Under the pieces are notes generated by a model. It was not told the origin of the DNA and ran no database searches. It saw only the letters and a program-made list of their open reading frames with translations. 7,811 bases of DNA. Source: Gemmatimonadaceae bacterium. GTDB taxonomy: Bacteria > Gemmatimonadota > Gemmatimonadetes > Gemmatimonadales > Gemmatimonadaceae. Positions 1-6,135 of this stretch are shown here, piece by piece. A program made the position numbers and the translations under genes. Every line of letters starts with the position of its first letter. Positions within the stretch are counted from its first letter, which is position 1. Location of the stretch: assembly GCA_019689955.1 (NCBI GenBank), contig JADGGM010000117.1, positions 1 to 7,811 of the forward strand, given 5' to 3'.

Positions 1-137
1 AAGAGCGTCGTCTTCCCCGTCCCGTTGCGCCCGATGATCCCCCACCGCTCCCCCGCCGTGACGGTGAAGGTGACGTCGGAGAAGAGCAGCGTCGCGCCGA
101 GCTCGACGGCGACGTTGGAGAGCGAGAGCTGTGTCAC
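1..137 (-). CDS. ABC-F family ATPase, N-terminal fragment (gene continues past the left edge)
   Basis: Only the first 45 codons are in the window. Read on the minus strand from a GTG at 137, the protein opens with VTQLSLSNVAVELGATLLFS and reaches a Walker A motif GRNGTGKTT at residues 36-44. The layout of a short beta-strand opening, 'L..NV.....G..LF..V.F.V..GER.GIIGRNG.GKTTL', is that of the first nucleotide-binding domain of ABC-F proteins (Uup, EttA, YdiF type). These are soluble tandem ATPases that act on ribosomes rather than in transport. The GTG start overlaps the stop of the upstream ArsC-like gene (GTGA), so translation is probably coupled. A single-domain ABC transporter ATPase cannot be excluded because the second domain, linker and signature motif lie outside the window. 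Confidence 0.85.
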   Translation of the reverse strand, partial: MTQLSLSNVAVELGATLLFSDVTFTVTAGERWGIIGRNGTGKTTL

Positions 138-484
138 GACCCGGCGATCCACGCCGCCCACTCGGGCTCGGCCATCCCGATCGTGAGCCGGTGCTGCTGC
201 CGGACCAGCGGCATGCGGAGGATCAGCGGCTCATCCACGAGCGTCGCCAGCCACCGCTCGTCCGACAGGCGCGCGTGACGGAGCCCCAACTCGGCGTACC
301 GCTTCGACTCGGGATCGATCAGCGCGCTCACGCCGAACTTCTGCGCGAACCGCTTCAGCTCCCCCAACGACGCCGCACGCTCGGTCAGGTCCACGAAGTG
401 CGTCTTGATCCGCCGCTCGGAAAAAAACCGCAACGCTTTGCGCGTGTCGGCGCTCTTCTTGGTGCCGAAGATCTGGACTTCCAT
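134..484 (-). CDS. ArsC/Spx-fold protein lacking active-site cysteines
   Basis: This 116-residue protein is the usual length for the ArsC/Spx/YffB thioredoxin-like family. The opening 'VQIFGTKKSADTRKALRFF' aligns with the family's '(I/L)Y....C..CRKA...L', and 'RRIKTHFVDLTE', 'LKRFAQKFGVSALID' and 'LVDEPLILRMPLVR' match the conserved core, including the Arg near residue 90 that follows the 'DEPLI' strand. The two positions that are Cys in Spx (C..C) are Ser11 and Thr14, and the whole protein contains no cysteine. It therefore cannot be a thiol-based arsenate reductase or a redox-switched Spx; a structural or binding role is more likely. Its TGA stop overlaps the GTG start of the ABC-F gene by four bases (GTGA), which implies one operon and perhaps a shared process. 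The ATG at 484 is the first codon of the conserved beta strand. No good Shine-Dalgarno sequence is visible. Confidence 0.82.
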   Translation of the reverse strand: MEVQIFGTKKSADTRKALRFFSERRIKTHFVDLTERAASLGELKRFAQKFGVSALIDPESKRYAELGLRHARLSDERWLATLVDEPLILRMPLVRQQHRLTIGMAEPEWAAWIAGS

Positions 485-521
485 GCGGTCCCGGTTGGAT
501 GTGAGATTCGAGTGCGCCCGG

Positions 522-530
522 AATCTAGCA
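522..530 (-). promoter_or_regulatory. Possible extended -10 element for the ArsC-like/ABC-F operon
   Basis: The 71-base divergent gap (485-555) should hold promoters for both directions. Read on the minus strand it contains TGCTAGATT (522-530), an extended -10-like element (TGn then TAGATT). This would start transcription roughly 30 bases upstream of the ATG at 484. No convincing -35 box accompanies it, and no good plus-strand promoter for the YheT-type gene was recognised. This is a weak single-motif call in GC-rich DNA. Confidence 0.2.
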
Positions 531-555
531 CTCCCTTCGCACCACGATCACCTGC

Positions 556-1554
556 ATGACGAGCCACACGTACCACCCCGCCTGGTGGATCCCCGGGCCG
601 CACCTCCGGACCCTCTGGGGGAAATTCGTCAGACGCCGCCCGAACGTTCCGACCCGCAGCGAGCGGTGGGACACCCCCGACGGCGATTTCCTCGACATCG
701 TGTGTCTCGACGCGCCCCCGCCGCCGGCGCACCGCCCGCGCTTGATCATCCTCCACGGGCTCGAGGGAAGCCCGCGCTCCCACTACGCCCGCGGCCTCCT
801 CGCCGAAGCGAGCCGCCGCGGGTGGGCCGCCAGCATCCTCGTCTTCCGCTCCTGCGGCACGGAGCTCAACCGCACCCTCCGCTTCTACCACTCCGGCGAG
901 ACGACCGATCTCGACTTCGTGGTCCGCCGCTTCGCCGCCGCGGAGCCCGACCGGCCGATCGTCCTCGCGGGGGTCTCGCTCGGCGGGAACGTCCTCCTCA
1001 AGTGGCTCGGCGAGCAGGGCACCGACCGCCCCCGACAGGTCGCCGCCGCCGCAGCCATCTCGGTCCCGTACGATCTCGCGCGCGGCGCCCGCTACATCGA
1101 TCGGGGCTTCTCTCGCCTGTACCAGGCACACTTCCTTCGCACCCTCCGCCGGAAAGCCCACGCCAAGCGGCTCCACTTCCCGGACCACTTCCACGCCGCC
1201 GCCATCGATCGCGCACGCTCGCTCTATGAGTTCGACGACGCGGTCACGGCCCGCATCCACGGCTTCCGCGACGCCGACGACTACTACGCGCAATCGAGCT
1301 CCATTCGCTACCTCGACCGCATCCGCACCCCCACCTTGCTGCTGAGCGCCGCCGATGATCCATTTCTCCCCCCCGAGGTGCTCGACGAAGTCCGAGCGAT
1401 CGCCCGCGGAACGCCGTGGCTCCGCGTAGAGTTCGTGGAGCGCGGCGGGCACGTGGGATTCATCAGCGGCCGCGCCCCCTGGCGCCCGTTCTACTACGCC
1501 GAGTGGCGCGCCACGGAGTTCCTCGCCGAACAGCAGATGCGCACGAAACCATGA
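556..1554 (+). CDS. YheT-type alpha/beta-fold hydrolase
   Basis: This 332-residue soluble protein has the typical length of the YheT/ABHD1-3 branch of alpha/beta hydrolases. Family hallmarks are visible: an N-terminal 'PGPHLRTLW' (13-21), the oxyanion strand 'IILHGLEGS' (64-72), 'FRSCG.ELNR' (97-106), the nucleophile elbow GVSLGGN with Ser141, the acid in 'SAADDPFLP' (Asp267 or Asp268) and the terminal His299 in 'GGHVGF'. The catalytic triad thus looks complete. Members are esterases or lipase-like enzymes whose bacterial substrate is generally unknown. The ATG at 556 gives the full conserved N-terminus, although no Shine-Dalgarno sequence precedes it. The stop at 1552-1554 overlaps a possible ATG of the next gene (ATGA). 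The more likely start of that gene lies 17 bases downstream, so the two hydrolases are probably co-transcribed. Confidence 0.9.
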   Translation: MTSHTYHPAWWIPGPHLRTLWGKFVRRRPNVPTRSERWDTPDGDFLDIVCLDAPPPPAHRPRLIILHGLEGSPRSHYARGLLAEASRRGWAASILVFRSCGTELNRTLRFYHSGETTDLDFVVRRFAAAEPDRPIVLAGVSLGGNVLLKWLGEQGTDRPRQVAAAAAISVPYDLARGARYIDRGFSRLYQAHFLRTLRRKAHAKRLHFPDHFHAAAIDRARSLYEFDDAVTARIHGFRDADDYYAQSSSIRYLDRIRTPTLLLSAADDPFLPPEVLDEVRAIARGTPWLRVEFVERGGHVGFISGRAPWRPFYYAEWRATEFLAEQQMRTKP

Positions 1555-1560
1555 CCTGGC

Positions 1561-1565
1561 GGAGG
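1561..1565 (+). promoter_or_regulatory. Shine-Dalgarno GGAGG that fixes the lipoprotein start
   Basis: GGAGG lies six bases upstream of ATG 1572, near-optimal spacing. The alternative in-frame ATG at 1551 lies before this site and has no comparable one. This favours the start that gives a normal-length lipoprotein signal peptide. Confidence 0.65.
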
Positions 1566-1571
1566 CCCATC

Positions 1572-2486
1572 ATGTCGATCGACGTACGTCGCCACCTCGC
1601 GCTACTCTCCGCGTTCCTCCTCGCCGCGTGCTCTCAGAAGGCAGCGGTCGCCTCCGAGCACGCGGACCACGCCTCGCCCGCTGCGGACACGCACACGCCA
1701 TCATCCCAAGCCCCGTCCGACACGAGCATCCCCCCCGCGGGGCAGGACGCCAAGGCACGCCTCGCGGCCTCGCCACGCCACGGCGAATGGGTGATGATCC
1801 CCGTCGGCGGCTCCCCCGCCGACAGCGTACGCGCGTGGGTCGTCTACCCGGAACGCAGCACCAAGGCGCCGGTGGTCGTCGTCGTGCACGAGATCTTCGG
1901 CCTCACTACCTGGGTCCGCGCGGTCGCCGACCAGCTCGCGGCTGACGGCTTCATCGCGATCGCCCCGGACCTGCTCACGGGTAAGCACATCCCCACGGTC
2001 GGTCCGGACAGCATCAACACCGATTCCGCCATCGCGGCGATCCGAACGCTCGACCCGAACGAGGTGCAGCGCCGCCTCTCCGCGGCCGCGAAGTACGGGA
2101 TGGCGCTCCCGGCTGCGCTCCCACGGTACGGGATCGTCGGATTCTGCTGGGGAGGATCGGTTTCCTTCGCTCACGCGGTCGCGGCTCCGGACCTCGGCGC
2201 TTCGGTGGTGTACTACGGCACTTCACCCAAGACGGAAGACCTCGCCAAGGTCCGCGCCCCGGTCCTCGGGCTCTACGGCCAGAACGATGCGCGCGTAACC
2301 TCGACCATCCCCCCCGCCGACTCCGCTCTCCACGCGCTCGGCCGCACCTACGAGCACTTCGTCTTCCCTGGCGCTGGGCATGGGTTCTTGCGCGCACAAA
2401 ACGGACAGAATGGCGCCAATTTCGCGGCTGCCAAACAGGCGTGGCCGAAGACGATCGCCTGGTTCCGAAAGTACCTCGGCGGCTGA
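1572..2486 (+). CDS. Dienelactone hydrolase family lipoprotein
   Basis: A 304-residue protein opens with a lipoprotein signal peptide: basic RRH, the hydrophobic stretch LALLSAFLLAA, and a LAAC lipobox with the lipidated Cys at residue 20. A Ser/Thr/Pro/Ala-rich tether follows to about residue 68. The catalytic domain (about 70-304) is a dienelactone hydrolase fold. It has HEIFGL with Glu107, 'GFIAIAPDLLTGK' (126-138), the nucleophile elbow GFCWGG with Cys192, Asp239 in 'GQNDAR' and His270 in 'GAGHGF'. The Cys-Asp-His triad plus the Glu that controls the Cys is complete, so it should be an active hydrolase on the periplasmic face of a membrane; the substrate is unknown. The start is set by GGAGG at 1561-1565, six bases before ATG 1572. 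An in-frame ATG at 1551 would add seven residues and overlap the stop of the YheT-type gene. Confidence 0.9.
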   Translation: MSIDVRRHLALLSAFLLAACSQKAAVASEHADHASPAADTHTPSSQAPSDTSIPPAGQDAKARLAASPRHGEWVMIPVGGSPADSVRAWVVYPERSTKAPVVVVVHEIFGLTTWVRAVADQLAADGFIAIAPDLLTGKHIPTVGPDSINTDSAIAAIRTLDPNEVQRRLSAAAKYGMALPAALPRYGIVGFCWGGSVSFAHAVAAPDLGASVVYYGTSPKTEDLAKVRAPVLGLYGQNDARVTSTIPPADSALHALGRTYEHFVFPGAGHGFLRAQNGQNGANFAAAKQAWPKTIAWFRKYLGG

Positions 2487-2525
2487 TCCACCTGTCCTGA
2501 GCCTCTTACCACCACGCGCGCGCCC

Positions 2526-4394
2526 GTGACCTTTTCCGATGTCGCCGACAGATACCGGGCGCGCGCCGCCTGGCACGCGCAACGCGCCGAGGAGTCGGAA
2601 TCCCGCGCCGAACGCATCGGCAAGGCCCGACTCCTCTGCTTCGCCCTCATCCTCCTGGCATTCGCACGGGCGGCTTCGCCCACGCCCACCAACGCACGCT
2701 CCATCGCCGCAGCAGCTGCCATCGCGCTGGTCACCATCTTCGTCGCGCTCATCGTGGCCCACCGCCGCGAACGGCGGGCCCTGGAGCTGCACGAAGCCGC
2801 ACAGCGATACAATGAGCTCGGGGCACACCGCATCGCTCGCGATTGGTCCGCGCTCCCGGTCGCACGCGAGATCGATCCCCCCTCGAATCACCCGTACGCG
2901 GGGGACCTCGACATACTCGGCCACGCGTCGCTCTTCCAGCTCCTCGACGTCGTGAGCGCGACACCCGGGCGACGGACGCTCCGCTCCTGGCTCCTCACTC
3001 CGCCCCCCTCCGCCACCGAGATAACCGAGCGCCAAGCCGCCGCCCGCGAGCTCCGCGACCGCGCCGAGCTCCGCGAACAGCTCGAGGCTCTCGCCATCCT
3101 CACTGGCAACCCACGCCAAGCAACGCTCGACCGATTCCTCGATTGGTGCGAGAGCCCCCCTCGTCTTACCCCGCGACAAGGAGCCCTCTGGGCCGCCCGC
3201 GCGATCACGGCGCTTACCATGGTCACGCTCCTCCTCCAGGCGGCCGGCGTCATCTCCCAACCCATCTGGCTCGCGTCGGGCGCCGTAGGGCTCCTCATCG
3301 CTCGCTCGGTTCGCGCTCACCTCTCCGAGGCCATCCACGAAGCCGACCAGAGACGTGTAGTATTGCGCCATAACAGCGCCATGTTCGCGCTAGTTGAAGA
3401 ATTCGACGCAACATCTCCCCGCATCAAGAACATCAGGGCGCGCATGGCTGCCGGCGGGCGGGCGGCGGAACAGTTCCGCAACCTGGAGCGGATCTTGGCG
3501 TGGGCCGAGGTCCGATATTCCCCAATGCTGCACGCCGTCCTCCAACTGTTCTTCATGTGGGACGTGCACGTCGTCGCGCGCCTCGAGCGCTGGCAGGCGA
3601 CGGGGGGCGCACACGCCCGCGACTGGATGGCCGCGCTCGGCGAGCTCGAAGTGCTCGCTGCCTTCGCCACCCTCGCACACGATCACCCCGACTGGACCTT
3701 CCCCGAGATCCTCGACTGCGATCCCCCGACGATCGACGCATGGGCGCTCGGCCACCCCCTCCTCCCCCCGTCGAGCTGCGTCCGCAACGACGTCGCCGTC
3801 GGCCCGCCGGGGACGTTCCTCCTCATCACCGGCTCCAACATGTCCGGGAAGAGCACGCTGCTCCGCGCCATCGGAGTAAACACGGTGCTCGCGCAAGCCG
3901 GTGCCCCGGTCTGCGCCGCGCGCCTGCGCCTGCCGCTCACCGACATTTACACAAGCATTCGCGTACAGGACTCCCTCGAGCAGGGAGTCTCCCTCTTCAT
4001 GGCCGAGCTGCGTCGCCTCAAGGCCATCGTCGACGCCGCGCGTGACCACGCGCACGAGCGCGAGCACCGCCGAGCGCTCCTCTATTTGCTCGACGAGATC
4101 CTCCACGGCACCAACACAGCGGAGCGTCAGATCGCCGCACGATTGATCATCGGCCACCTCGTCGATGCCGGCGCCATCGGCGCCGTGACCACGCACGACT
4201 TGTCGCTTGCCGCCGGCGGCCCCATCGCCGGCTCCGCACGCCCGGTCCATTTCACCGAGCACTTCGACGACTCCTCCGGCAAGCCGACGATGTGCTTCGA
4301 CTACCGCCTCCGCCCCGGGCTCGCCACCTCCGCCAACGCGCTCGCCCTCGTGGAGCTCATGGGGCTCGCCGACCCTGGCACGGCGACGCGCTGA
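2526..4394 (+). CDS. Membrane-anchored MutS-like ATPase (MutS domain V protein)
   Basis: The C-terminal half of this 622-residue protein carries the MutS ATPase domain: 'TGSNMSGKSTLLRAIG' with Walker A at 436-444, 'IRVQDSLEQGVSLFMAEL' (478-495), the Walker B strand 'LLYLLDEILHGTNTAER' (518-534) and the His switch 'TTHD' (555-558). Ahead of it, residues about 165-400 resemble the helical lever/clamp region. The mismatch-reading N-terminal domain is absent. Instead there are two predicted hydrophobic pairs, about 35-50 with 60-78, and 222-240 with 245-262, so the ATPase should be tethered to the inner membrane and face the cytoplasm. MutS relatives of this membrane type are known only as predicted proteins as far as I recall, and a role in mismatch repair is unlikely. 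The GTG at 2526 is the only upstream start that keeps the first helix; the next in-frame Met is residue 231. It has no Shine-Dalgarno sequence. It begins 39 bases after the lipoprotein gene with no terminator between, so read-through is possible. Confidence 0.88.
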   Translation: MTFSDVADRYRARAAWHAQRAEESESRAERIGKARLLCFALILLAFARAASPTPTNARSIAAAAAIALVTIFVALIVAHRRERRALELHEAAQRYNELGAHRIARDWSALPVAREIDPPSNHPYAGDLDILGHASLFQLLDVVSATPGRRTLRSWLLTPPPSATEITERQAAARELRDRAELREQLEALAILTGNPRQATLDRFLDWCESPPRLTPRQGALWAARAITALTMVTLLLQAAGVISQPIWLASGAVGLLIARSVRAHLSEAIHEADQRRVVLRHNSAMFALVEEFDATSPRIKNIRARMAAGGRAAEQFRNLERILAWAEVRYSPMLHAVLQLFFMWDVHVVARLERWQATGGAHARDWMAALGELEVLAAFATLAHDHPDWTFPEILDCDPPTIDAWALGHPLLPPSSCVRNDVAVGPPGTFLLITGSNMSGKSTLLRAIGVNTVLAQAGAPVCAARLRLPLTDIYTSIRVQDSLEQGVSLFMAELRRLKAIVDAARDHAHEREHRRALLYLLDEILHGTNTAERQIAARLIIGHLVDAGAIGAVTTHDLSLAAGGPIAGSARPVHFTEHFDDSSGKPTMCFDYRLRPGLATSANALALVELMGLADPGTATR

Positions 4395-4516
4395 TTCGCC
4401 CTCCCTCCCCTCCGCGCTCCGTCGATCGACAAGAGCTATCCGCCGCGCACGGGACCCGTACGGCGCACCGCGCAGCCGCCGAGAGACTGACCTGGTGCCG
4501 CGGGTCGGCCGCTCCC

Positions 4517-4522
4517 TACATT
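4517..4522 (+). promoter_or_regulatory. Possible housekeeping -10 element (TACATT)
   Basis: TACATT matches the sigma-70 -10 consensus at four of six positions. With its flank it also resembles the TAnnTTTG element of the Bacteroidota (TACATTGG, one mismatch). CTGACC at 4487-4492 is -35-like but lies 24 bases upstream, which is too far for a standard promoter. If functional, it would give a leader of roughly 95 bases for the VOC gene and basal expression of the cassette. Confidence 0.25.
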
Positions 4523-4537
4523 GGCGGGGCGTGACGA

Positions 4538-4564
4538 TGTCGAGCGGCGCTCGCCAGGCACGTC
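4538..4564 (+). promoter_or_regulatory. Candidate ECF42-type promoter: TGTCGA, 17 bases, CGTC
   Basis: TGTCGA (4538-4543) is followed after exactly 17 bases by CGTC (4561-4564). As I recall, the promoter motif reported for ECF42 sigma factors in Streptomyces has TGTCGA at -35 and CG(A/T)C at -10. The spacing is normal for ECF promoters, and the predicted start (about 4570-4573) gives a leader of roughly 50 bases before ATG 4625. The last gene of the cassette is itself an ECF42-type factor, so this would be an autoregulatory promoter. TGTCGA also occurs at 1573 and 5159 inside genes, without CG(A/T)C at the 17-base spacing. The call therefore rests on the combination of motif, spacing and location. 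Confidence 0.6.
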
Positions 4565-4624
4565 CTTCGGACAGTGGCGATCACTCTGGTCGCGCTACTG
4601 CTTCCCGAACCCGAGGACCCCGAC

Positions 4625-5029
4625 ATGACCACGAGCGCATCGATCGCATCCATCGGCAACCACGCGAAGCTCACCGCCCGCCCCGCCGACCGCTCTCACA
4701 TCCGACAGTTCTACCAGGAGGTCCTGGGGGGCACGATCACCAAGCGGTCGACCGAGGCCGACTTCTTCCGGCTCGGCGCTCCCTCCGGCGGACACTTCTT
4801 CATCGCCGCCATCTACGATGGCCGCGTGCTCCCCGCGGAGGACCAGGTCAAGTCGATCTGGCTCGAGCTCCGCACTGCCGACCCCGCCGTGCTCTCAGCG
4901 AAGATCCGCGCCTTCGGCGTCACCGAGCTCGACACGTGGGAGAAGAACCGCCTCTACTTCCAGGCGCCAGGGGGGCAGGTGTTCCGCGTCGTGGGCGCGG
5001 ATGAAGACCTCTCGCGCTTCGAGGGGTGA
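4625..5029 (+). CDS. VOC-fold (glyoxalase/bleomycin-resistance-like) protein
   Basis: This 134-residue protein is the size of a single VOC protein made of two beta-alpha-beta-beta-beta units. Unit one spans about 13-65 ('NHAKLTARPADRSHIRQFYQEVLGG'-like opening, here residues 12-36), and unit two spans about 76-125 ('SIWLELRTADPAVLSAKI', 'YFQAPGGQVFRVVG'). Candidate ligands are His13, His57 and Glu81. The usual last-strand Glu of metal-dependent members ('DPDG..(W/I)E') is replaced by Arg121 in 'GGQVFRV', so classical glyoxalase metal chemistry is doubtful and a binding or sensing role is possible. The start at ATG 4625 is set by GAGGA at 4613-4617, seven bases upstream; a longer in-frame GTG at 4574 lies at the predicted transcription start and is rejected. 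This is the first gene of the cassette, four bases ahead of the AHSA1 gene. Confidence 0.83.
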   Translation: MTTSASIASIGNHAKLTARPADRSHIRQFYQEVLGGTITKRSTEADFFRLGAPSGGHFFIAAIYDGRVLPAEDQVKSIWLELRTADPAVLSAKIRAFGVTELDTWEKNRLYFQAPGGQVFRVVGADEDLSRFEG

Positions 5030-5033
5030 ATCC

Positions 5034-6062
5034 ATGCCGCGCGCACACGGACGCCCCATGACCGGCAGCTCCGTGCAGGAACCCATCACGCAGGAGCTCG
5101 ACCCCATGCCCCACCCCACGCCCGGCGCGACGCCCATCCGCCGCTCGGTCCACGTCGCTGTCGAACCGGCCCGCGCCTTCGACCTCTTCACCACGCACGT
5201 CGGTGCGTGGTGGAACCCGATCTACTCCGGAAACCCGACCAAGGCGCCGATCGCCAACGTCGTGCTCGAGGCGCGCGTGGGCGGCCGGTGGTACGAGCGC
5301 GGCACCGACGGCAGCGAGTGCGAGTGGGCACGCGTGCTCGCGTGCGAGCCGCCATCGCGCCTCCTCCTCGACTGGCACATCGCCGGGCAGCCGACGGAGC
5401 TCGAGGTGACGTTCGCCGCCCCGGCCCCGCGCCGCACCGACGTGACGATCGTCCACCGCGGGTTCGAAGCGTTCGGCGCCGGCGCCGAACGGACGCGCGC
5501 CTCCCATGAAACGTCCTGGGAGGATCTCCTCGAGCGATTCGCCGCGGAGGTCGCGCGGGAGGTGCACGCCCGCCCGGAGTCCGGCGACGGCCCGGCTCCG
5601 CGCGCGGTCACCGACGGCGAGACGGTGCTCGCGACGATGGACATGCGCGCCACGCCGGAGCGCATCTTCCGCGCGCTGACCACCAGCGAGACCGAAGCCT
5701 GGTGGGGCGCGCCCGACACTTACCAGGCGACGGCGTGGACATCGGACCTCCGCGTCGGCGGCCGCTGGTCGGTGGACATCCGCCTGGCCGACGGCAGCAC
5801 CTTCCCGGCGGGCGGTGAGTACCTCGAGATCGATGCGCCGCGCCGTGTCGTGCACACGCGCCGCTACGACTGGGACTACCCTGAGCTCGGCCGCCGCGAC
5901 ACGACGGTCACGTATCTCCTGGAACCGATCGACGACGGGACGCGCGTCACCGTGCGCCATGACGGCTTCGCGGGCCTCCGGGGACCGGCCGACCACCACG
6001 TGGATGGATGGAAGGGATTCCTCCAATATCTCGCCAGGTACGTGGACGGGGAGACGCTCTGA
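5034..6062 (+). CDS. Tandem AHSA1/SRPBCC domain protein
   Basis: This 342-residue protein carries two SRPBCC (START-like, AHSA1/activator of Hsp90 ATPase type) domains in one chain. Domain one spans about 36-172 and domain two about 198-338, joined by an Ala/Pro/Gly-rich linker. Repeated landmarks are a WW pair (59-60; 223-224), VGGRW (82-86; 241-245) followed by DGS (92-94; 253-255), and H.GF (141-144; 309-312). Each domain should form a hydrophobic ligand pocket; no catalytic residue can be named. Start choice: ATG 5034 has GAGGGG (5021-5026) seven bases upstream, and the 24 codons to 5105 show a coding-type GC pattern by codon position (17, 13 and 21 of 24). ATG 5106, with AGGAG at 5092-5096, is a credible alternative that removes 24 residues outside the fold. 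It starts four bases after the VOC stop, so it is in the same operon. Confidence 0.85.
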   Translation: MPRAHGRPMTGSSVQEPITQELDPMPHPTPGATPIRRSVHVAVEPARAFDLFTTHVGAWWNPIYSGNPTKAPIANVVLEARVGGRWYERGTDGSECEWARVLACEPPSRLLLDWHIAGQPTELEVTFAAPAPRRTDVTIVHRGFEAFGAGAERTRASHETSWEDLLERFAAEVAREVHARPESGDGPAPRAVTDGETVLATMDMRATPERIFRALTTSETEAWWGAPDTYQATAWTSDLRVGGRWSVDIRLADGSTFPAGGEYLEIDAPRRVVHTRRYDWDYPELGRRDTTVTYLLEPIDDGTRVTVRHDGFAGLRGPADHHVDGWKGFLQYLARYVDGETL

Positions 6063-6097
6063 TCTCATCTACTCTCGCAGCTCCCCTCGGGCGCACC

Positions 6098-6125
6098 CTC
6101 CGCTGGGCCGCCCAGGCGGGCGGAG
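6098..6125 (+). repeat. Hairpin between the AHSA1 and YciI genes
   Basis: The 73-base gap 6063-6135 contains nested inverted repeats. CCGCTGGG (6100-6107) pairs with CCCA plus GCGG (6111-6114, 6116-6119; one bulged G) around a CCG loop. Alternatively CTCCGC (6098-6103) pairs with GCGGAG (6120-6125). There is no U tract, so it is not an intrinsic terminator. It ends three bases before the AGGAG ribosome-binding site of the YciI gene and could act in mRNA processing or adjust downstream translation. Confidence 0.4.
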
Positions 6126-6135
6126 TCAGGAGACC

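Larger units (their letters stand above)
4395..4624 (+). other. 230-base intergenic regulatory region ahead of the sigma-factor cassette
   Basis: No conserved coding potential is seen here. The left part is a pyrimidine-rich tract (about 4396-4420) followed by the perfect palindrome GTCGATCGAC (4421-4430), which could be an operator. There is no hairpin with a U tract that would terminate the MutS-like gene. The right part holds a possible housekeeping -10 (TACATT, 4517-4522) and the ECF-type promoter candidate (4538-4564), both listed separately. Confidence 0.6.

Noticed and set aside
385..1452. Long minus-strand open frame opposite the YheT-type gene
   Set aside because: It is antisense to a clear alpha/beta hydrolase with a full catalytic triad. 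Its protein is Gly/Ala/Arg/Glu-rich with no recognisable domain, as expected of a GC-rich shadow frame.
1573..1578. TGTCGA overlapping the lipoprotein start codon
   Set aside because: No CG(A/T)C at the required spacing, and the position is inside the start of a gene.
2223..3371. Long minus-strand open frame opposite the lipoprotein and MutS-like genes
   Set aside because: It spans two real plus-strand genes and the gap between them, has low-complexity composition and shows no family motif.
3390..4262. Minus-strand open frame opposite the MutS ATPase domain
   Set aside because: The plus strand carries Walker A, Walker B and the His switch here; the antisense product shows no motif.
4449..4459. 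ACGGGACCCGT inverted repeat as a terminator for the MutS-like gene
   Set aside because: A one-base centre cannot form a hairpin loop with this stem, and no U tract follows.
5159..5183. TGTCGA followed by CGAC inside the AHSA1 gene as a second ECF-type promoter
   Set aside because: The spacer is 15 bases rather than 17, and it lies inside a coding region with no gene start suitably downstream; treated as chance.
4920..6068. Minus-strand open frame of about 380 codons opposite the AHSA1 gene
   Set aside because: The plus strand encodes two recognisable SRPBCC domains; the antisense product is Arg/Ala/Gly-rich and unrecognised.
5815..6135. Upstream extension of the YciI frame into the AHSA1 gene
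   Set aside because: The translated extension is Ser/Arg-rich noise from another frame of the second SRPBCC domain. The conserved YciI fold begins at ATG 6136.
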